From: Bacteroidales bacterium
GTDB taxonomy: Bacteria > Bacteroidota > Bacteroidia > Bacteroidales > WCHB1-69
DNA: 64,000 nt
Direction: 5' to 3'
Assembly: GCA_024400835.1 (NCBI GenBank)
Contig: JAKSMC010000007.1
Span: 1 to 64,000 of the forward strand
Positions within the stretch are counted from its first letter, which is position 1, and each line of letters begins with the position of its first letter. Under the pieces are notes generated by a model. The model ran no database searches. It was not told the DNA's origin and saw only the letters and a program-made list of their open reading frames with translations. Positions 23,582 to 32,517 of the stretch are shown piece by piece. The position numbers and the translations under genes were made by a program.

Positions 23582-24196
23582 CTATTTTCTTCCGATGACG
23601 TTTTCTTTCAACGCATCCACAAACAAGTTGATGAGTATTTCAAAGGATTGCTTGTCGTCTTTGAATTTTTCCTCTATGAAAAAAAGGTAGCTTGTTGAGC
23701 GTGCAGACATATGAACTAAATCTGCGATGGAGTCTGTATTATTGTTGAGCGCATTATACTTTGGGGTGAATTTGAGCCCTTGTAACATGATTTTAATTTG
23801 AGAACGCTCCCATTTGTAAAAGTCTTTGAATTCTATGGTCAATTTGTCAAATAGAGATTTCCCGAATGATGATGAGTCGCTTTTCATAAACATCTGGATG
23901 TTCTCGGATTGCGCTATCAATTCATTGCGACGTATGAGGTATTCCCGTAGTCTCTCAAGTGGCGACAAAGTGTCAAATTTTATGATGATCCCAAGTCCTT
24001 GTTTCAGATTCTCAATATCTTGTTTGACTGCATCGAAGTAAAGTGATTCTTTGGTGGGAAAATAATTGTAGATGGAACGTTTGGTCAATTGTACTTTTTG
24101 GGCTACATCTTCCATAGAGGTCTTTTCAAACCCCTTTTCTTGGAAGAGAATCATAGCAGAATCCAAAATCTGTTCTTTTGTCCTAGTCTTTTTCAT
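23582..24196 (-). CDS. Second TetR-family regulator
   Basis: 204 aa. HTH at about 25-50 (FEKTSMEDVAQKVQLTKRSI, YNYFPTKESLY). The sequence resembles the adjacent TetR protein along its length, which points to a tandem duplication followed by divergence; its DNA is noticeably more AT-rich. It has its own promoter at 24264. The target is unknown. It may control the divergent PIG-L-like gene, or cross-regulate the efflux operon. Confidence 0.92.
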   Translation of the reverse strand: MKKTRTKEQILDSAMILFQEKGFEKTSMEDVAQKVQLTKRSIYNYFPTKESLYFDAVKQDIENLKQGLGIIIKFDTLSPLERLREYLIRRNELIAQSENIQMFMKSDSSSFGKSLFDKLTIEFKDFYKWERSQIKIMLQGLKFTPKYNALNNNTDSIADLVHMSARSTSYLFFIEEKFKDDKQSFEILINLFVDALKENVIGRK

Positions 24197-24263
24197 GAAT
24201 GGTTCTGTTAGTTGTTGATGCAGAATGTTTTATGTAATTTTTCGACTTGTTGATTTGTTTTTG

Positions 24264-24271
24264 CAAAGATA
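24264..24271 (-). promoter_or_regulatory. -7 element of the second TetR gene
   Basis: TATCTTTG on the minus strand (TAnnTTTG), 67 bp upstream of the start codon. No clear -33 TTG. Confidence 0.45.
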
Positions 24272-24319
24272 AAATTTTTTATAGTAGTTATATCATATTA
24301 CCTAAGTATTTTTATAAAC

Positions 24320-24350
24320 TTGTAAGATGCCTCGTTTTTTTGTACTTTTG
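24320..24350 (+). promoter_or_regulatory. Promoter of the PIG-L-like gene
   Basis: TTG (24320-24322) and TACTTTTG (24343-24350) at 20-bp spacing, 60 bp before the start codon. The 214-bp divergent gap to the TetR gene otherwise shows only AT-rich sequence. Confidence 0.65.
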
Positions 24351-24410
24351 CTTTACTGTTTTTATGATATGTATATTGTTTTAATTAATTTGTAATAAAT
24401 TGATAATAAG

Positions 24411-25724
24411 ATGACTACGGATGATAATATGAACTTGGCTATTCGAAATATACTTGGATTATGTAAGACAATTAACAAATATTCTCATAGGCTCACGTTA
24501 GAGGATTTGATGCAGGACCCGCGGAGTTCTGAGATTCCGGATTTGGGTTTGGAAACGGTTGAGCGAGTGAGAGAGGAGGTGAGTGCCCGTATTGCTCGTG
24601 GTTGCCAACCGTATGAGAACAAGGTGATTATGCACACCGGTCCCCATCATGATGATATTATGCTGGGAATCATGCCGTTGATCAACAGGCAGCTGCGTCC
24701 AGTTTCCAATGAGGTCTATTTCAGTATTATGACGTCAGGATTTCATTCTGTCACAGACGGTTTTATGGAAGAGGCCTTGCGTGATACGCTTTCTTTGTTG
24801 GATGCTGGCAAGATTGAGATGGTGAAGTACCCGGACTTTTTCAAAGGCGGATTTTTATTGAAAAGAGACAAAGACGTTCATCATTATTTAGATAATGTGG
24901 CTAAGAAAGACAGTGCTGGAATGCGTAGAGGTTTTTGCCATCGCCTGGTACGGGATATGGTCAGCATTTGGAGCATTGACGGAGAATCCATGCTAAGGGA
25001 GACGCTTTGTAGTATGCTGGATTTGCTGTCAATCGAGAAGCATGAGGAAAGTGAGCAACTCAACCAGCTGAAAGGCTTGGTCCGCGAGTTTGAAGAGGAA
25101 CTCGTGTGGGCCTACATGGGAGTCCCTGTCCGCAATGTCCGTCACCTGCACCTTGGCTTGTATGGCCGTGACGATGATGAATTCGCCCCTGATATCCGCA
25201 CCGACGTACTTCCTGTTTTGGAGCAATTCCGCCAGATCAGACCCGAGGTGATCAGTGTGGTGATGGATGCGGGCGACATTCGTCCGGATACGCATTTTAA
25301 AGTATTGCTCTCAGTGGCTTCTGCCCTTAAACTTTGGAATGAGGAGACTGACTTGTCGCAGGTGCGGATCCTTGCCTACCGAAATGTGTGGTCAACTTTC
25401 CATCCTTCTGAGGCCAATATGTATGTCCCTGTTTCGTTAAATGCTTTTGCTGTTATAGAAAAAGCTTTCGCATCATCTTATATGACCCAGTATAAGGCCG
25501 AATTTCCCAATCCCTCATTTGATGGTCCTTTCAGTGAATTGGCCGAAAGCATTTGGGTGAAACAGCTGCGGGATATCCAATTCTTGTTAGGAAAGGATTT
25601 CTTCTATCAGAATAAGAGCGCTTTGATTCGTGCCACGCACGGAATGCTATTTCTCAATGATTATAGCGTGGAAGAATTTCTGAATATCATAAAAGAACGA
25701 TATTCATTGAAAAAAGGCAACTAA
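24411..25724 (+). CDS. PIG-L/LmbE-like deacetylase domain protein (NagB C-terminal-like)
   Basis: 437 aa. P78-H-H-D-D82 in the HTGPHHDDIMLGIMP segment matches the metal-binding PHxDD motif of PIG-L/LmbE deacetylases, and VRHLHLGLYGRDDDEFAPD supplies further His/Asp residues. In Bacteroidota a similar domain is fused behind glucosamine-6-phosphate deaminase (NagB); here it stands alone with about 70 extra N-terminal residues and no NagB domain. A role in amino sugar metabolism is inferred. No signal peptide. An alternative start lies at 24429. Confidence 0.72.
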   Translation: MTTDDNMNLAIRNILGLCKTINKYSHRLTLEDLMQDPRSSEIPDLGLETVERVREEVSARIARGCQPYENKVIMHTGPHHDDIMLGIMPLINRQLRPVSNEVYFSIMTSGFHSVTDGFMEEALRDTLSLLDAGKIEMVKYPDFFKGGFLLKRDKDVHHYLDNVAKKDSAGMRRGFCHRLVRDMVSIWSIDGESMLRETLCSMLDLLSIEKHEESEQLNQLKGLVREFEEELVWAYMGVPVRNVRHLHLGLYGRDDDEFAPDIRTDVLPVLEQFRQIRPEVISVVMDAGDIRPDTHFKVLLSVASALKLWNEETDLSQVRILAYRNVWSTFHPSEANMYVPVSLNAFAVIEKAFASSYMTQYKAEFPNPSFDGPFSELAESIWVKQLRDIQFLLGKDFFYQNKSALIRATHGMLFLNDYSVEEFLNIIKERYSLKKGN

Positions 25725-25754
25725 ATACTATTTGACCTATTTTTATAAAAATAT

Positions 25755-26180
25755 CACGGCGCAGCCGTACCTTGAGCAACCCCGTTAGGGGTTGTATATC
25801 TGTAACCCAGGGTACGACCGTAACGTAGTGAAGGGCGTAATCTGGGGAGGAATGGCGAAGTGCGGAGGAGGCGGCGCGGGATGGCCTGCGCCGAAGGAAA
25901 TACTTGCTGTCGCCGCCTGTCGGGGAAGCAAATAAAAGCAAATCTGAAGCGAATAAGGCCTACGGGCGATGCGATAGGGGACCGCGGCAGGGATGGGAGC
26001 ACATTTACGAGCGTGAGGGTGGGGGACGGGTGTGTTTTATATGGAAGCAAATCTTTGCAAGTCGGAAGCAAATTTGCGCCTGGCGGCGCATGGTGGGTGG
26101 GCAGCGAGTTAGCGCGGACAGCCCGACGGCACAGGGTCGGACGGTGTGTCGGCGGTGCCGGGCCGCCCAAATCATAATAA
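25755..26180. repeat. GC-rich non-coding island with REP-like stem-loops
   Basis: The 525-bp gap 25725-26249 carries no credible gene. It begins with a perfect stem CAACCCC-GTTA-GGGGTTG (25777-25794), then a second imperfect stem between CCCAGGGTACG (25806-25816) and the segment ending CTGGG at 25846. The rest to about 26180 is much more GC-rich than its surroundings, with several AAGCAAAT motifs. The layout resembles REP/BIME-type extragenic elements of Bacteroidales. A minus-strand frame of 149 codons across it has Pro/Arg-rich nonsense composition. Confidence 0.55.
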
Positions 26181-26249
26181 ATCAAAATATATCGAGTCAA
26201 CAAGTATATAGTTTTCCCAAAAATAGGACATACTACCGATGTTGTTTCT

Positions 26250-26723
26250 TTATTTCAGTGTAGTGACGGCAGCGGGTGTCCAGGCATTGAGGAATTCAAC
26301 GACTTTGGCTTCGCTATAGCCTTTGCCTTCTTCCAAATAGGCTGAATTTTGGATGTGGATGGGTTCGCCTTTTTCATTCAAAATCACAAACACGGGAAAT
26401 CCGAAACGAGCGGGATTGCCAAGATACTGCATGGTTTTGGGGTTCTTGTTCTCCTTCGACCAGTTGATGTGGACATATACGAAGTTGTCGTGCATTGCTT
26501 TGTTCACGGCAGTGTCGCTTTCAACGAAGGCAGCGAAGCGCAAACACCACGGGCACCAGTTTCCGCCTACTTGGCAGCATACGTACTTGTTTTCTTGCTG
26601 GGCTTGTGCCACTGCGGTTTTAATCTGCTTCATAGCATCCGCTTTGTCGTCATATATTTTCTGCTGTGCGAAAACCGTTGTCGAAAAGATAACGGCTATA
26701 AGGGTGATGAGGACTTTTTTCAT
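26250..26723 (-). CDS. Secreted thioredoxin-fold protein (WCPWC)
   Basis: 157 aa with a signal peptide (MKKVLITLIAVIFSTTVFAQ). The thioredoxin-like active site is GGNWCPWCLRF at about residues 54-63, followed by HINWSKENKNP and the cis-Pro segment RFGFPVFVILNEKGEP. It probably catalyses disulfide exchange or protein reduction in the periplasm, similar to DUF255/thioredoxin_7 proteins. It has its own promoter and is not tightly linked to the large activase gene upstream. Confidence 0.88.
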   Translation of the reverse strand: MKKVLITLIAVIFSTTVFAQQKIYDDKADAMKQIKTAVAQAQQENKYVCCQVGGNWCPWCLRFAAFVESDTAVNKAMHDNFVYVHINWSKENKNPKTMQYLGNPARFGFPVFVILNEKGEPIHIQNSAYLEEGKGYSEAKVVEFLNAWTPAAVTTLK

Positions 26724-26766
26724 TTTTATTTTACTTAATGGTGATTTTACTTGACTTTTGGGGCTG

Positions 26767-26774
26767 CAAAGATA
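26767..26774 (-). promoter_or_regulatory. -7 element of the thioredoxin-like gene
   Basis: TATCTTTG on the minus strand, 43 bp before the start codon and 18 bp below the stop of the activase gene. Confidence 0.5.
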
Positions 26775-26792
26775 GATAAATAAGAGATTGCC

Positions 26793-29700
26793 TTATTTCC
26801 CATTTTCAATCATAAAATGCAGTCGGTTGAAGACGTTGGCTTCGCTGGTGCCACCGTCGAAATCGATGAACAGCATATTGAGGTCTGGGTAGAATTGTCT
26901 GATTTTCTTTTCTATACCTTTGGATATAATGTGATTGGAAATGCAGGCGAAAGGTTGTAAACTGATGATGTTCTTCACGCCGCTTTCGGCCAGTGCGGAC
27001 ATTTCGGCTGGGATGAGCCAGCCTTCGCCGAAGTTGGCCGCCATATTGATGATCCGGGAAGCCAACTCCGCATCGTGGAACATGTCGGCAAATGGCCTGT
27101 AGAACGGGAATGGCGCACATATCTTGTCGAAGGATTTGGCGTAATGGAACATGATTTTGTAAATGGCATCGGTGACGAACAACGGCTGGTCAACGGGTTT
27201 GATGTGGTATTGCTTGTTGATGTGCTTGTTGACGAAGCTGTTCATGAAGAAATTGTAAATGGACGGAGCAATGACTTCCACGCCTTGGTCGGCCAGCCAG
27301 TCCAGGACATTGAGGTGCCCGAAGGAGTTGTATTTGATGTAGATTTCGCCTACCACGCCGATTTGCGGCAGTTTCTTATGGCAGTCTATATTCTTCATGA
27401 AGTCCTTGACAGCTTGTGCCAGCAGTTTCTTCATGCCTCGGTAGTTGCGAGCCTCTATCAGTGGGAAGCAAGCCTCCATATACTTTTTGTGGAGTTCTTT
27501 GGCCTTCCCGGGCTGTAATTCTCGTGGGCGTGACGCGTAGTAGATGCGTGACAGGCAGTCGGCATACAGCAAAGTGAAGAATGTCGGCAGCGCTAAACTT
27601 TTGGTGTCGAGGACGAAGCCGGGTTGCTCGTTGGCCAAGGTGTCGCCTAAGGCGAGGGACAGCACGGGGATGTCTTCAAAGCCGGCTGCTACCAGGGCTT
27701 TCTTGATGAGCATGATGTAGTTGGTGGCGCGGCACTGTCCGCCAGTCTGGGTGATGATGACGGCCACGTCGTCCAAATTGTATTTCCCGCTGCGCAGGGC
27801 TTTCAGTATGCTGCCCACGATGATGGTGGCAGGATAGCAGACTTCGTTGTTGGCGTATTGCAGTCCGAGGTCCACGCACTCTTTGTCGCCCAGGGGCAGT
27901 GTGACGAGTTTGTAACCTGCCATCTTGAAGATGGTGGGGATGAACTCGGAGTAGCCGCCGGCGAAGTATGGCCCGATGATGGTGCGGCGCTTGTCGGGCA
28001 GCTGGAATGCCGGTGTGGTGACAAAAGGCTTGAAGACGCTGACTTTTTTGCTGAACTGCAGACTCTCCACCATAGATCGGATGCGCAGTTTCAGGGAACC
28101 TATGTTGTTGACGTCATCGACTTTCAGCAAAGTGAAACTCTTGCCCTTGCGGTCGAGGATGTCGTGTGTTTCATCAATGATGAAGGCATCCGGTCCGCAG
28201 CCGAACGAGGTGATCATCATAAAGTGGACGTTGTCGGTGCTGTTGGCTACGTAGTGCGCGGCCTTGAATATGCGGTTGGGATAGGTCCACTGCGTCACGG
28301 CGACGAGCTCTTTGTACACGTCGGCGTCATTATCGTCAGCCACAAATTCAGTGACGACGTCAATGCCCATATCGGCGAGCACGTCGGAAATCTTGTGCTG
28401 TATGAGCGGGTCGGAGTGGTAGGGACGTCCGGCGAGCACCACGACCATGCGGCCGTCTTTGCGGGCCTCCCGCACGATTTCTTTTGCGCGGCGGTGCTGC
28501 TCGAAGATGAACTCCTGCTGCGCTTTCTTCGCAGTTTCGATGGCGCGCGAAGCGGTGATTTTGTCAATGCCCAAGGTCTTCAGATATTCCGTACAACTGG
28601 CCTTTAGGAACTCTTCGTTGTTGAGCGAGACTACGGGCGCGTCAAACGGAATCCCGAAACGCTCTTGCGTGTCAATGGCGTTTTTCATGACGTCAGAGTA
28701 TCCTGCGACAATTGGGCAGTTGTAGCTGTTGCGTACTTTTTCATCTGCTTTGGCTTCCATCACGATGAACGGATAGAAGATACGATCTACTTTCTGCCGG
28801 GCCAAATCGTAAACATGCCCGTGCATCAATTTGGCAGGGAAACAGATGTTTTCAGACATCACCGTGTGCAGACCTTTTTCGTATTGCGGAACGGTGGAAG
28901 GACCGGACAATACGGTGGCGATGCCGCATTCGCGGAATAACGCGTGCCAGAACGGATACATCTCGAACATACCTAAGGAACGCGGAATGCCGATGGTGAG
29001 TCTTGAATCTTGGGGGTGGATGATAGGACGATAATAGAGTAACTTCAGCCGCTCGTGGTGTTGGTTTTTGCCTTTTTTGTGGCCTTCTGCGGCATTGCAG
29101 AATATCTTCTCGCAGTTGTTGCCTGTGTAGTAGCAGTTGCCGTTGGAGAACTTGTACTGAACAACAGTGCAGTGGTTAGGACAGCCTGGGCAAATCTGCT
29201 GCTCGGTCTGGAATTGCTGGATGGAGAGCAGGTCGTCGATGGCCAGTATCTTGGTGACGGGCTGCTCCATAGCATAGAGGGCGCAACCGTAGGCGCCCAT
29301 CAACTCCGGAATGTCTGAAAAACGGACATCTTTGCCCGTGAGCAGTTCGAGTGCGCGCACGACGGCTAAGTTCTTGAACGTGCCGCCTTGCACTACGAGA
29401 TGGTCACCTAACTCCTGAGTTTGTCGTAACTTGAGGACTTTGAACAGGCAGTTCTTGATGACGGAGTATGCGAACCCTGCGGAGATGTCCTCAGGGGTGG
29501 TACCTTCGCGCATGGCCTGCTTCACTTTGGAGTTCATGAAGACGGTGCAGCGCGTGCCGAGGTCGTACGGATGTTTGGCCTCGCAGGCTATTTTGGCGAA
29601 GTCGGCCACGGTGTAACCGAGCATCTTGGCAAATGTTTCAATAAAGGAACCGCAGCCGGAAGAGCAGGCCTCGTTAATCTCCAGTCTGCGTATGGCTTGG

Positions 29701-31025
29701 TTTTCTACAAAGATGGCCTTCATGTCCTGTCCGCCGATGTCGAGGATGAATGACACGTCAGGGGATACTTTTTTTGCACCGAGGTAGTGGGCCATGGTCT
29801 CTACCACGCCGTGGTGCAGGCCGTAGCCGGTTTTCAGCAGGTTTTCACCATATCCCGTGACCGCGCTGTTGACGATGTTGGGGGTGAAGTTGTGCTCGCG
29901 GCAGGCTGTCTGGAAGGCTTGGAGGGCTTGGCCGAAGGCTCCGAAACTGTTGCCGTTGTTGGGCCTGTAGTCCGTGAAAAGCAAACGTCCTTGAGCATCT
30001 AACACGACCAACTTGGTGGTGGTGGAGCCTGAATCAACGCCGATGAAGACCTCGTCATTTTGAAGTTCCTCAAATGAAGTGCGTGGAACGAAAAAGTTCT
30101 GTTTGTGTGCTTTCCATTGCTCGAAGTCATCGGGAGATTGGAATAGGGGAGAGAGTCGGTTTTGCAGTAACTTTTCGTCGTCAATGGAAAGGTGCTCTAT
30201 GTTGTGCATGAAATCAGCCATGGCAATGGGCTCCTGGCAGACGGATTCGGCCATGAGGGCTGAGCCGTGTGCGGGTACCACGCGGGCATCTGGGACATCC
30301 ACGCAATCAGACTCGGTGAGGTGCAGGTTCTCTAAGAAGGTCTTCTTCAGAGTTGGCAGGAAGGCGAACGGCCCTCCGCAGAAGAACACGGGGGCTTTCA
30401 CGTCGAGGCCGCGGGAGAGCGTGCCGATGACTTGCAGGGAAACGGCATGGAAAACGGAGAGCGCCACGTCCTCTTTGCTGGCATGGCGGGCTAACAGGTT
30501 CTGAATGTCCGTTTTGGAAAACACGCCGCAGCGGGAGGCTATGGGATAGGTGGTCTTTGCGTGTGAGGCCAGCTCGTTGAGCTCTGACGGGGTGACGTTG
30601 AGCAATCCGGCCGTTTGGTCGATGAAGGCTCCTGTGCCGCCTGCGCAGTTCCCGTTCATACGGATGTCGGGAACGCGGCCTTCCTCAAAGAATATCATCT
30701 TGCTGTCTTCTCCGCCGATGTCGATGAAAGTCTTTGTCTGTGGAAATTGAGTTTTTACCAAAGTCGCTGCTGCAATGACCTCTTGTACGAAGGGCAGGTG
30801 CCAGCATTCGGCATAGCCCATACCTACCGAACCGGTGACGGCCACGCGAAGCATGGTGTTTGGAAATTGTTGGGAAATAGGAGTGAAAACGGCTTTCACC
30901 GTTTCGCGGATGTTCATGTTGTGTCGTCGGTAGTCGGCGTAGAGTACTTTTCTATCGGCATCTAAAACCACGACTTTCACGGTCGTTGACCCAATATCGA
31001 TACCAATTTGGATTGCTGAGTTCAT
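26793..31025 (-). CDS. Giant 2-hydroxyacyl-CoA dehydratase activase-like protein
   Basis: 1410 aa in one chain: activase domain 1 (IGIDIGSTTVKVVVLD at about 7-22, FIDIGGEDSKMI, NGNCAGGTGAFID), activase domain 2 (GVDSGSTTTKLVVLD at about 330, ILDIGGQDMKAIF, NEACSSGCGSFIE), then a DUF2229-type region (IGIPRSLGMFEMYPFWHALF) and a dehydratase-like C-terminal part. The Cys in the CxGGTG/CSSGCG loops is where the [4Fe-4S] cluster of known ATP-dependent activases binds. Such fused proteins are common in anaerobes, but their substrate is unknown. No separate dehydratase subunits are nearby. It has its own promoter. Confidence 0.92.
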   Translation of the reverse strand: MNSAIQIGIDIGSTTVKVVVLDADRKVLYADYRRHNMNIRETVKAVFTPISQQFPNTMLRVAVTGSVGMGYAECWHLPFVQEVIAAATLVKTQFPQTKTFIDIGGEDSKMIFFEEGRVPDIRMNGNCAGGTGAFIDQTAGLLNVTPSELNELASHAKTTYPIASRCGVFSKTDIQNLLARHASKEDVALSVFHAVSLQVIGTLSRGLDVKAPVFFCGGPFAFLPTLKKTFLENLHLTESDCVDVPDARVVPAHGSALMAESVCQEPIAMADFMHNIEHLSIDDEKLLQNRLSPLFQSPDDFEQWKAHKQNFFVPRTSFEELQNDEVFIGVDSGSTTTKLVVLDAQGRLLFTDYRPNNGNSFGAFGQALQAFQTACREHNFTPNIVNSAVTGYGENLLKTGYGLHHGVVETMAHYLGAKKVSPDVSFILDIGGQDMKAIFVENQAIRRLEINEACSSGCGSFIETFAKMLGYTVADFAKIACEAKHPYDLGTRCTVFMNSKVKQAMREGTTPEDISAGFAYSVIKNCLFKVLKLRQTQELGDHLVVQGGTFKNLAVVRALELLTGKDVRFSDIPELMGAYGCALYAMEQPVTKILAIDDLLSIQQFQTEQQICPGCPNHCTVVQYKFSNGNCYYTGNNCEKIFCNAAEGHKKGKNQHHERLKLLYYRPIIHPQDSRLTIGIPRSLGMFEMYPFWHALFRECGIATVLSGPSTVPQYEKGLHTVMSENICFPAKLMHGHVYDLARQKVDRIFYPFIVMEAKADEKVRNSYNCPIVAGYSDVMKNAIDTQERFGIPFDAPVVSLNNEEFLKASCTEYLKTLGIDKITASRAIETAKKAQQEFIFEQHRRAKEIVREARKDGRMVVVLAGRPYHSDPLIQHKISDVLADMGIDVVTEFVADDNDADVYKELVAVTQWTYPNRIFKAAHYVANSTDNVHFMMITSFGCGPDAFIIDETHDILDRKGKSFTLLKVDDVNNIGSLKLRIRSMVESLQFSKKVSVFKPFVTTPAFQLPDKRRTIIGPYFAGGYSEFIPTIFKMAGYKLVTLPLGDKECVDLGLQYANNEVCYPATIIVGSILKALRSGKYNLDDVAVIITQTGGQCRATNYIMLIKKALVAAGFEDIPVLSLALGDTLANEQPGFVLDTKSLALPTFFTLLYADCLSRIYYASRPRELQPGKAKELHKKYMEACFPLIEARNYRGMKKLLAQAVKDFMKNIDCHKKLPQIGVVGEIYIKYNSFGHLNVLDWLADQGVEVIAPSIYNFFMNSFVNKHINKQYHIKPVDQPLFVTDAIYKIMFHYAKSFDKICAPFPFYRPFADMFHDAELASRIINMAANFGEGWLIPAEMSALAESGVKNIISLQPFACISNHIISKGIEKKIRQFYPDLNMLFIDFDGGTSEANVFNRLHFMIENGK

Positions 31026-31051
31026 GTAGTAACGGCTTTTTTTTAAGGCCG

Positions 31052-31059
31052 CAAAAGTA
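31052..31059 (-). promoter_or_regulatory. -7 element of the activase gene
   Basis: TACTTTTG on the minus strand, 27 bp before the start codon, directly next to the terminator of the upstream gene. Confidence 0.55.
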
Positions 31060-31062
31060 CAA

Positions 31063-31102
31063 AAAAAGAGAGGTCGGTTTTTGTGTTACGATCTCTCTTT
31101 TT
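31063..31102 (-). terminator. Terminator of the S37-type peptidase gene
   Basis: A 14-bp stem (AAAAAGAGAGGTCG pairing with CGATCTCTCTTTTT, one G-T pair) lies 37 bp past the stop codon. The arm ends in a T-run on the minus strand. Confidence 0.7.
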
Positions 31103-31138
31103 CTATAAAAAATCAGGTGGGGAAAATAATCCGACAAG

Positions 31139-32443
31139 CTATCTGAGCCACTCGTAAAGTTTGTTTCGGATTTCCTGTTGTGTGCATGGTGCGAATGAGG
31201 AAATCTTTGTGCGATGTCCGGTTCCGGGGTTGACGTAACGGTAGATATTGTCATGAACGTATTCTTCGCCGATGCCGACATAACACCACGGGTCCCATCC
31301 TCCGTAGATGAAGATGTATTTGGCATCTGTGTTCCGCAAGAAGTTGTCCACTTTCTGTCGCATGGAAGTGGAGAAAGTGTTTTGGATATTATCGGGCACC
31401 AAGGTGTATTTCAGGAAGTCGTTGTAAACATCGTCGGAAATGATGAGCAGGTCTTCGAGGTCTTTCTTTGAGTTCAGGTAGTGCCCGAGTTCGAGGTAGG
31501 CCTCGGTGTAGTATTTGTTGACATCGTAGTTCATGTCCCAAGCGTCCGGCCCGTCGATGTTGATGATGTAATTGAAAATCTCGTCATCAGTGGCGGTGAT
31601 GTCGGGCATTTCGTTGATATCATAGGAGTAAGCCCAAAATGCGACTTGGAAATCCATCATGTGGAGGTCCCAGAGTTGTCGGGCAGGCAGTTTGAAAGTG
31701 ATATTTTGGGCTTTGGCTGCTGCATCGAATTTCGCCGCCATGACGTCGCGGCGTGTCAGTGCTTCACGTTGGAATGCCGTCATCTTCGCACGGTCTTCGG
31801 GAGTGCCGATGCTCTCTTCCAAAGCTTTGGGCAAACGGGTGTCGTATCTGGCATTGCAGAGTGGCGAACTGTACGGGACGGTGACATCGACATCGTTGGG
31901 ATACCAGGCTCTGTACATGTTGCAGGTCAGCCCGCTCTTGCTGACACCTGTGGAAACCCATTTCCGGGAAAGCAACTTCTTCAAAGCTGTGACTATCTCA
32001 TGCAGGTCGTCACAGGAATTGTCTGCATTGTTGTATTTGAAAGATGGATCGTCAATAGTTGATTCTCCGTAGTAGCGATGCTCCACCACGATTTGATTGG
32101 CATTGAACATCGAGGTCAGTTCTGCGGGAGCCTTTGCGTCAAAGGCACTGTAACCTTCGGTGATCAGGACGTTCAGACTGTCGGGGTGGGCGAGGCAGAC
32201 GTATACTAATTGGTTGAATTTGCCGGCACCGGGGTGGTCGTGGTCGATGGGCTGCTCGAAAAATACTTTGTATCTGGCTGCGAAATCATGGCTCTCTTCA
32301 CGTGTGACGGAAACTACGTGCGGCAATTTTGACAATTGGTATTCAAATTCGACAAAGACATCGGGATCCGGCTTGTGACATCCTGAAACTATGACTGCAA
32401 TAGACAGGAATACAAATAGATATTGGATAAACTTTTTTCTCAT
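31139..32443 (-). CDS. Lipoprotein serine peptidase, S37/PS-10 family
   Basis: 434 aa with a lipoprotein signal (FVFLSIAVIVSGC). The alpha/beta-hydrolase nucleophile lies in WVSTGVSKSGLTCNMYRAWY (GVSKSG). The early oxyanion/recognition segment is VVEHRYYGES, and the acid and His lie in FIYGGWDPWCYVG and PGTGHRTKI. These match the PS-10/S37 tripeptidyl aminopeptidase family. It likely trims peptides at the cell surface or in the periplasm. It has its own promoter and terminator. Confidence 0.88.
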   Translation of the reverse strand: MRKKFIQYLFVFLSIAVIVSGCHKPDPDVFVEFEYQLSKLPHVVSVTREESHDFAARYKVFFEQPIDHDHPGAGKFNQLVYVCLAHPDSLNVLITEGYSAFDAKAPAELTSMFNANQIVVEHRYYGESTIDDPSFKYNNADNSCDDLHEIVTALKKLLSRKWVSTGVSKSGLTCNMYRAWYPNDVDVTVPYSSPLCNARYDTRLPKALEESIGTPEDRAKMTAFQREALTRRDVMAAKFDAAAKAQNITFKLPARQLWDLHMMDFQVAFWAYSYDINEMPDITATDDEIFNYIINIDGPDAWDMNYDVNKYYTEAYLELGHYLNSKKDLEDLLIISDDVYNDFLKYTLVPDNIQNTFSTSMRQKVDNFLRNTDAKYIFIYGGWDPWCYVGIGEEYVHDNIYRYVNPGTGHRTKISSFAPCTQQEIRNKLYEWLR

Positions 32444-32463
32444 AAGGCATTATTTTGAGGGCG

Positions 32464-32471
32464 CAAAAATA
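32464..32471 (-). promoter_or_regulatory. -7 element of the S37-type peptidase gene
   Basis: TATTTTTG on the minus strand, 20 bp before the start codon. Confidence 0.5.
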
Positions 32472-32475
32472 AAAA

Positions 32476-32499
32476 AAAGGCGGATTCGATTCCGCCTTT
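32476..32499 (-). terminator. Terminator of the porX-esterase run
   Basis: A perfect 9-bp stem (AAAGGCGGA/TCCGCCTTT, six-base loop) followed on the minus strand by a T-run, 18 bp past the esterase stop. Confidence 0.8.
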
Positions 32500-32517
32500 G
32501 AAAAATATTGTCCTATT

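Noticed and set aside
25754..26203. 149-codon minus frame in the GC-rich island
   Set aside because: Pro/Arg-rich translation without any domain; the region has stem-loops and fits a non-coding repeat better.
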